From NCBI GenBank assembly GCA_934278995.1, contig CAKQWM010000022.1:1-7887 (forward strand): a stretch of DNA of 7,887 nucleotides, read 5' to 3'. Below the pieces are notes generated by a model. That model did no database searches. It saw nothing but the letters and a program-made list of their open reading frames with translations, and was not told the origin of the DNA. Positions 1 through 3,242 of the stretch are shown one piece after another. The position numbers and the translations under genes were made by a program. The stretch's first letter is position 1, and every line of letters begins with the position of its first letter. Source of the stretch: an uncultured Clostridia bacterium. GTDB lineage: Bacteria > Bacillota > Clostridia > Christensenellales > Borkfalkiaceae.

Positions 1-12
1 AAGCCTCTTTGG

Positions 13-35
13 AACCACCCGCTTAGCGGGTGGTT
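13..35 (+). terminator. Perfect 10-bp GC-rich hairpin, possible terminator
   Basis: A perfect 10-bp inverted repeat (AACCACCCGC / GCGGGTGGTT) with a TTA loop is followed on the plus strand by a short T run (34-37). It could terminate a plus-strand transcript entering from the left of the window. Short GC-rich hairpins like this also occur at the ends of IS200/IS605-type elements, so an element end is an alternative. The U-tract is short, which makes strong termination uncertain. Confidence 0.5.
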
Positions 36-40
36 TTCGA

Positions 41-67
41 GAGAACTCCTCCTTCGTCTGAGTTCTC
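41..67. repeat. 8-bp inverted repeat (hairpin)
   Basis: GAGAACTC at 41-48 pairs perfectly with GAGTTCTC at 60-67 across an 11-base loop. No U-tract follows on either strand, so it is not a typical terminator. It lies between the 13-35 hairpin and the 73-111 terminator, so this corner holds an unusual run of consecutive stem-loops. On the minus strand the loop contains an AAGGAGGA sequence, but no start codon follows at a usable distance. Confidence 0.5.
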
Positions 68-72
68 TATAC

Positions 73-111
73 AAAAAAGCACACAAAGAGAATACTCTCA
101 ATGTGTGCTTT
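73..111 (-). terminator. Rho-independent terminator, minus strand (second of a tandem pair)
   Basis: On the minus strand, AAAGCACACA (111-102) pairs perfectly over 10 bp with TGTGTGCTTT (85-76). An inner GAGA/TCTC stem caps the structure, and the T run reaches position 73. This is a strong intrinsic terminator for leftward transcripts. It follows another terminator at 142-176, so the two would act in tandem behind the minus-strand unit that starts near 224. Confidence 0.7.
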
Positions 112-141
112 GAAGCCATACGGCTGCGAAACAATATAAAC

Positions 142-176
142 AAAAAAGTGCCAGAAGCATACCTCTCTGACACTTT
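142..176 (-). terminator. Rho-independent terminator, minus strand
   Basis: On the minus strand an 11-bp stem (176-166 with 155-145) encloses a 10-base loop and runs into six Ts (147-142). One pair is C/A on the plus strand but G-U in the minus-strand RNA. That, with the position of the T run, argues that the functional transcript is leftward. It closes the short unit driven by the promoter at 230-258. Confidence 0.75.
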
Positions 177-224
177 GATAACTCTGATAAACTGTAATTG
201 CCTTCAGCAATTCCGTTACTTACA
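142..224 (-). ncRNA. Candidate small RNA of about 80 nt, minus strand
   Basis: The stretch has its own promoter (-10 TATAAT, see 230-258) and ends in a clear intrinsic terminator. The only reading frame near the inferred start is ATG-TAA, so it does not look coding. Inside are a hairpin, AATTGC (212-207) with GCAATT (201-196) around a 5-base loop, and a TTATCA-gag-TTATCA direct repeat just before the terminator stem. If the first terminator leaks, the transcript would reach the second one near 73. I do not recognise the RNA class. It could be a regulatory RNA or the decayed end of a mobile element. Existence of a transcription unit is inferred from the signals only. Confidence 0.5.
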
Positions 225-229
225 TGGTT

Positions 230-258
230 ATTATACCACGGTTCTGATTGAAAATCAA
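230..258 (-). promoter_or_regulatory. Sigma-70 type promoter, minus strand
   Basis: On the minus strand, TTGATT (258-253) and a perfect TATAAT (235-230) are separated by exactly 17 bases. It points left, away from the metallophosphoesterase remnant whose reading frame ends at 352, so it cannot serve that gene. The first thing downstream is the 80-nt unit with tandem terminators. Confidence 0.65.
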
Positions 259-351
259 GAGCCGAAGTGATTTTTCTTGAAAAATCGAATGCGGTGTGTC
301 AGGAAAGGATTGAGAATAAAAGCGATATCTTTGTTCGAAACAGTCTTTTCT

Positions 352-926
352 TCACTTCACATAAAAGGCTCTGCAAGTATCTATGCAAAAGCATCCGAGC
401 ACGCCATTGCTCCACGCGCCGGTATCCAGATGAATCTTGTAATAGTCCGAAACACACCTGGCGGGACTCTCTCTGTTTCTGCGGTAAGCAAGGATTTTCG
501 GTTCTCCGCAAATACAATCCGTCTGCGTATGGCCAAAGAAAACGCATTTCGGACCTGTATGGACCAACTCCGGATTCTTGAATCGGCGATCACAAGCTGT
601 TCCGCACTTACGTTCGAAAGCGGAAACAGCTTCCCCGCAGTATCTACCGGAATTCCGGCATGAACACAAATAAAATCATCTTCTTCAATGTACGTCGGCA
701 ATCCGTCAAACCAATCCACCAAATCCCAATCCAAAGGGCAATCTTCCCCCGGAAAATAGGATTGCAGTTTTTTCAGCACGGCATCGAAATCATTTGGCGA
801 AGTCTGTAAAATGGAATGGTAATACTGCAAAAACGCATATTCATGATTGCCGAGGATGCAATGCATATTGGAGGAGGAAGAGATATACTTGGCAAGACGT
901 ACGGCAACGTCCGTCCGGTTGAGCAT
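352..926 (-). pseudogene. Metallophosphoesterase remnant (Ser/Thr phosphatase-like), truncated and frameshifted
   Basis: This is the remnant of a calcineurin-like phosphoesterase, a family of two-metal hydrolases that includes bacterial serine/threonine protein phosphatases. Reading leftward, one frame gives ILGNHEY (the GNHE metal-binding motif), then FICVHAGIP (metal-binding His) and ends usefully at VIADS. The continuation, with FFGHTQT (GHT motif) and HLDTGAWSNGVLGCF, lies in another frame down to TGA at 352, so a frameshift falls near 574-585. The N-terminal DxH motif is absent, and only a trace of the GDxxDR block remains (LNRTD, with N for D). Homology stops around 923-926, where the plus-strand DUF6809-like remnant takes over. 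It cannot encode an active enzyme. Confidence 0.8.
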
Positions 927-1151
927 AAGCAGGATTACTCCCCTCACTTGACCGAGCTGGCCAAACGGAACCGCGCCACGTTGGTGGCGGCTCTGAACGA
1001 TGAGCAGAAGGAACTGCTTGAAAAATACGAAAGCTGCACTGACGAGATCTCCGGATTTTGTGAGCGCGATTCTTTTATTTACGGCTTTCGTCTCGGTATG
1101 CGGTTGGCTATCGAGGCGCTGAACGATGAAAACGATGTTGAAGAACTATAA
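900..1151 (+). pseudogene. DUF6809-like small protein, 5' end missing
   Basis: An open frame encodes a stretch beginning YGNVRPVEH and continuing through LNDEQKELLEKYE to FIYGFRLGMRLAIEAL. From memory this matches the DUF6809-type proteins of roughly 85-100 residues seen on clostridial conjugative elements; their function is unknown. The family's normal start just before the YGN segment is missing. The frame instead runs back into metallophosphoesterase sequence on the opposite strand, with no ribosome binding site at a sensible start. The C-terminus looks complete, ending in an acidic tail (NDENDVEEL). Its TAA (1149-1151) shares a base with the AGGAGG of the next gene, so it was the first visible gene of a tight plus-strand operon. 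Family assignment is moderately secure; loss of function is inferred. Confidence 0.6.
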
Positions 1152-1414
1152 GGAGGTACGTACCATGAAAGTAAAAGAACTCTACGCCATGTCGTTCAAT
1201 GATGCTTGCGAGAAACTGTCAAACCCAGAACGACCTCATCACCACCTATGAGAGCCTGAAGGACTTTGCCATCCACATGATTCAGGAGGATCACCTGTAT
1301 CTCGCCCTGCACATCCTGGAAGCGATCCACAGTTCCCCGGCAGACTACTACGATTACGACTACAGCATGGGCACGTTGGAAACGCCCACGGCCTTGTCAC
1401 TGACCTTTGATCTA

Positions 1415-1439
1415 TAGCAACTTCCAAAATAGCAGTCAC
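1415..1439. repeat. Left terminal inverted repeat of the IS630-derived element
   Basis: It begins TAGCAACTTCC and matches the inverse of 1761-1785 at 18 of 25 positions, with the first six bases identical. The preceding TA (1413-1414) is one copy of the target duplication. Confidence 0.8.
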
Positions 1440-1441
1440 CC

Positions 1442-1470
1442 TTGACAACTGCAGCAAAAAGTGGTACAAT
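1442..1470 (+). promoter_or_regulatory. Sigma-70 promoter of the IS630 transposase
   Basis: A perfect TTGACA (1442-1447) and TACAAT (1465-1470) are separated by 17 bases. It lies just inside the left inverted repeat and upstream of a GGGAGATGAG ribosome-binding region and ATG 1493, as expected for an insertion-sequence transposase promoter. It may still be active and read into the downstream small genes. Confidence 0.75.
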
Positions 1471-1492
1471 ATGTCACAGGGAGATGAGAAAA

Positions 1493-1770
1493 ATGGGCAA
1501 AATGCTGCACAATGCGGGGTAGAAAGCAGCTGCTGAACGAAGAGGACAAACAACACATATCACGCCGCAGGCATAGAGCTGCGGTATCTGCCGCCGTACA
1601 GCCCCGATATGAATCCGATTGAGATGCTGTGATCGAAGGTAAAAGCGCTTTTACGCAAATGGAAGTGCCGGACTGCCGAACTCTTGCCTGAAACCGTCTC
1701 CTGTGCGCTTTTGTGCGTCAGTCAACGAGATTGCGTCGGCTGGTTTAAAGCTGATGGATATTGCCTGTAA
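1493..1770 (+). pseudogene. IS630-family transposase remnant, internally deleted
   Basis: IS630 transposases are DDE enzymes that cut and paste the element at TA sites. ATG 1493 gives only MGKMLHNAG before TAG. A neighbouring frame reads RKQLLNEEDKQHI, plausibly the remains of the N-terminal region. From 1561 the frame reads HAAGIELRYLPPYSPDMNPIEML, the hallmark C-terminal block of the family, where NPIE carries the last catalytic glutamate. It is interrupted by TGA (1630-1632) where the family has tryptophan, then continues with SKVKALLRKWK and CALLCVSQRDCVGWF to TAA at 1768-1770. The first two catalytic aspartates and most of the core are missing, so no active enzyme is possible. Mobilisation would require an intact relative elsewhere. 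Confidence 0.85.
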
Positions 1771-1785
1771 TTTGGGGAATTGCTA
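1761..1785. repeat. Right terminal inverted repeat of the IS630-derived element
   Basis: Read on the minus strand it begins TAGCAATTCCCC and pairs with the left end at 1415-1439. The TA at 1786-1787 is the second target-site copy. The end also overlaps the transposase stop codon (1768-1770), so coding sequence runs into the terminal repeat. Confidence 0.8.
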
Positions 1786-1789
1786 TAAT
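1761..1789 (+). promoter_or_regulatory. Candidate hybrid promoter across the insertion junction
   Basis: TTGCCT (1761-1766) inside the element is 17 bases from a perfect TATAAT (1784-1789), with TG one base upstream (extended -10). The -10 box is built from the last two bases of the element, the TA duplication and two host bases, so it exists only because of the insertion. It would drive the small genes at 1822 and 2024. The -35 box is weak. Confidence 0.45.
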
Positions 1790-1821
1790 TGACTATTGCG
1801 ACGACAAGGAGGACGCCGATC

Positions 1822-2022
1822 ATGACGAACTTTAAGACGATGGCTCATATCCACTCCCTCGACGGGGCTATGGACGAAATCACCGTTCTGGGCAGTCGCT
1901 AGGAGGCCGATCACGTGGCCTACATCGTGGACTACAAAGGTGTGAAATGCACCGCCGTTTTCAACTGGTTTGCAAACGCATATTACGCCGATGATAAGTA
2001 CGGCATCATTAAGGAGGATTAA
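1822..2022 (+). pseudogene. Small protein of 66 codons with an in-frame TAG
   Basis: AAGGAGGA (1806-1813) precedes ATG 1822, which overlaps the end of the previous gene. The frame reads MTNFKTMAHIHSLDGAMDEI, then a TAG at codon 27 (1900-1902), then EADHVAYIVDYKGVKCTAVFNWF and YYADDKYGIIKED to TAA 2020-2022. The conserved look of the sequence after the stop (VDYKGVKCTAVFN, YYADD) shows that this was one protein. It recalls small proteins of clostridial integrative elements, but I give it no name. The TAG is embedded in CTAGGAGG, followed 8 bases later by an in-frame GTG (1915), so reinitiation could still produce the C-terminal 35 residues. Called a pseudogene, with that caveat. Confidence 0.6.
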
Positions 2023-2023
2023 C

Positions 2024-2342
2024 ATGAGTATTAAGAATGATATCCGCGAGCAGATTAAGAGCGCCATCCGGCATTATGACTTTGAGGAAGCCATCAGCGA
2101 GACAATGGACGAAATCGACTTAGAAGAGCTGATTACCCAAAAGATCACCCAGCGAATCCGTGACGTGGACATTGAGCCTTTGGTGACGGGCCTTGTCGCG
2201 GATCTGATCGACGAGCAGCTGGATGATATCGACATCGAGGGTACTGTCAAGTATTTTTCGCAAAAACATCTCTGCCAAAATGAAGTCCAGCGCCGGAAAG
2301 TCCGGCGAGGGGGCTGCCAAGCCCCGCTTATTTGCCCTGTAG
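2024..2342 (+). pseudogene. Acidic helical small protein of about 105 aa, frameshifted near the C-terminus
   Basis: AAGGAGG (2011-2017), lying inside the end of the previous gene, is 6 bases before ATG 2024. The protein starts MSIKNDIREQIKSAIRHYDF and is rich in Asp, Glu and Ile, with a repeating pattern (DIREQIKSAI, EAISETMDEIDLEELI, DVDIEPLVTGLVADLIDEQLDDID) that suggests amphipathic helices. At the TTTTT run (2254-2258) the zero frame turns into unlikely sequence running to TGA 2420-2422. The +1 frame gives a natural Lys/Ala/Gly-rich tail (FRKNISAKMKSSAGKSGEG, ending PRLFAL) with TAG at 2340-2342. A one-base indel in the T run is the simplest explanation. Its function is unknown; the neighbours place it in the accessory operon of an integrative element. 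Confidence 0.6.
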
Positions 2343-2352
2343 CGTATTCCGG

Positions 2353-2430
2353 CGGCGCTGTCAAGGGTGCCGCTTCAGCGGCATTCATCGGAGTGACCGG
2401 TTACGGTCATGCAGACCCTTGACGGCGTCG
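2353..2430 (+). ncRNA. Candidate structured RNA: three-way junction on a 16-bp basal helix
   Basis: The sequence 2353-2368 pairs with 2415-2430 over 16 bp, including two G-U pairs that form only in the plus-strand RNA. Inside are hairpin 2369-2382 (GCCGC/GCGGC, loop TTCA), an 11-base linker (2383-2393 without the optional closing G-U pair), hairpin 2394-2409 (TGACCG/CGGTCA, loop GTTA) and a short GCAG linker. The unit starts 10 bases after the restored stop of the 105-aa gene. It has no U-tract, so it is not an ordinary terminator. It could be a 3'-UTR element, a cis-acting or trans-acting RNA of the integrative element, or a DNA structure such as part of a transfer origin. I do not recognise an Rfam class. 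Confidence 0.5.
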
Positions 2431-2439
2431 ACGGCATAT

Positions 2440-3242
2440 GCTACTTTAGCGTTATTTATGCCACTTCAATGGTGGTCAGGTATTTCATACATAGATACCG
2501 CTTTGATCCCCACTCCTTTCCCGACACGTACCGCAATCTGGCACAAACCAGCATCAGCGCAGACTTTCCATCCGGAAAAGTACCTACAACGCGGGTGCGT
2601 CTCCGAATCTCACGGTTCATGCGCTCAATGACATTGTTTGTGCGGATCTTCAGCCAGTGCTGTGACGGGAAATCCATATAGGTCAGCGTTTCCTCAATCC
2701 CGTCCTCCCCCCTTTTTCGCCGCTTCCTTCAGCTTCATCGCGCGGAGCTGCTCTACAACGTCTTTTGCTTTCTTCCGCGCCGCTTCCTTGCTCTCCTGTG
2801 CATGGATTGCTTTGAGCATCCTTGACACCTCGCGCGTATGTTTCCGTGGAATGACGGAGAACACGTTCCGGTAAAAATGTACTGTACAACGCTGGTATTT
2901 TGCCTCCGGAAAGACCTCTGCCACGGCATTGCACATTCCAAGGCATCTGTCTCCCACCATAAGCTTTACGCCATCCAAACCGCGTTCTTTGAGCCAAATA
3001 AGGAAGTTTTTCCAGCTTTCTGCATCTTCTTTCATGCCTTCTGCGGCCCCGATGACCTCACGGTAACCGTCCTCGTCCACGCCGATTGCCACCAGAATGC
3101 TGACGTTTTCAAACTCTCCGCCCCAATTTCGCTTGAGATAAATCCCGTCCACATAAACATACGGATATTTCCCGGACAACTTGCGGTTGCGCCATTCCTC
3201 GATATGCACATAAGTTACAGTAGATGCAGTAACAATTTTACA
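2440..3242 (-). mobile_element. IS256-family insertion sequence, 5'-truncated remnant
   Basis: The fragment holds the 3' two thirds of an IS256-family transposase and a short tail toward 2440. No clear terminal inverted repeat was found on the left. On the right the element stops exactly where the 733-aa cargo gene ends (TAA 3245-3243), so the cargo sequence has replaced its 5' part. The ends given are approximate. Confidence 0.7.
2456..3242 (-). pseudogene. IS256-family (mutator-type) transposase, truncated and frameshifted
   Basis: IS256 transposases are about 400-residue DDE enzymes. The recognisable part begins near YVHIEEWRNRKLSG. It holds the first catalytic Asp in YPYVYVDGIYLKR, the second in KLMVGDRCLGM, the conserved block YQRCTVHFYRNVFSV, and, after a frame change, the catalytic Glu in RTNNVIERMNREIRRRTRVV. 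The C-terminal GTFPDGKSALML is followed by TAA at 2456-2458. The frame change lies in an A5G6 run (minus strand, 2717-2707). Removing one G gives KKGEDGIEETLTYMDF, the expected reading. About 130-150 N-terminal residues are missing. A trace (KIVTASTV) may extend to 3239. The enzyme is dead, but all three catalytic residues survive. Confidence 0.9.

Larger units (their letters stand above)
1415..1785 (+). mobile_element. IS630/Tc1-mariner family deletion derivative, 371 bp, with TIRs and TA target duplication
   Basis: The left end TAGCAACTTCCAAAAT and the inverted right end TAGCAATTCCCCAAAT match at 18 of the first 25 positions. The element is flanked by TA at 1413-1414 and TA at 1786-1787, the target duplication expected for IS630. 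Inside are a promoter, a short N-terminal remnant and the C-terminal part of an IS630 transposase. A full IS630 element is around 1.1 kb, so about two thirds is missing, giving a MITE-like non-autonomous copy. Excision in silico rejoins the reading frame of the host gene, which supports the boundaries independently. Confidence 0.85.
1165..1835 (+). pseudogene. Small protein of about 98 aa, frameshifted and split by an IS630-derived insertion
   Basis: A perfect AGGAGG (1151-1156) sits 8 bases before ATG 1165, which opens MKVKELYAMSFNDACEKLS. One extra C in the CCC run at 1224-1226 shifts the frame. Past it the reading continues as NQNDLITTYESLKDFA, then LHILEAIH, then DYDYSMGTLETPTAL. A TAG at 1415-1417 is the first base triplet of the IS630-derived element. 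Removing 1415-1787 (element plus one TA copy) restores ...TFDLIDYCDDKEDADHDEL with TAA at 1833-1835, overlapping the next ATG (1822) by 14 bases. The intact ancestor was thus about 98 aa and coupled to its neighbours. I do not recognise a function. It resembles small accessory proteins of clostridial integrative elements. Confidence 0.65.

Noticed and set aside
142..224. Possible tracrRNA, because the GTTATCAA motif and the AAGTG...CACTTTTTT tail look superficially like type II tracrRNA 3' ends.
   Set aside because: No cas9, no CRISPR repeats and no recognisable anti-repeat partner in the window. The resemblance is limited to short common motifs.
816..1151. A complete 111-aa protein starting at 816.
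   Set aside because: Its first ~28 residues are antisense to the phosphatase remnant and the start has no proper ribosome binding site. Only the part from about 900 looks like a protein family.
1897..1905. Reading the TAG as pyrrolysine or another recoded amino acid.
   Set aside because: Nothing in the window suggests stop-codon recoding, and neighbouring genes carry ordinary decay lesions, so a nonsense mutation is simpler.
2394..2409. Reading the GC-rich structured region as a rho-independent terminator.
   Set aside because: No T run follows any of its stems on either strand. The outer 16-bp helix ends in mixed sequence.
2409..2874. Overlapping plus-strand open frames across the IS256 region.
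   Set aside because: They run antisense to the clearly recognisable transposase and have no family features.
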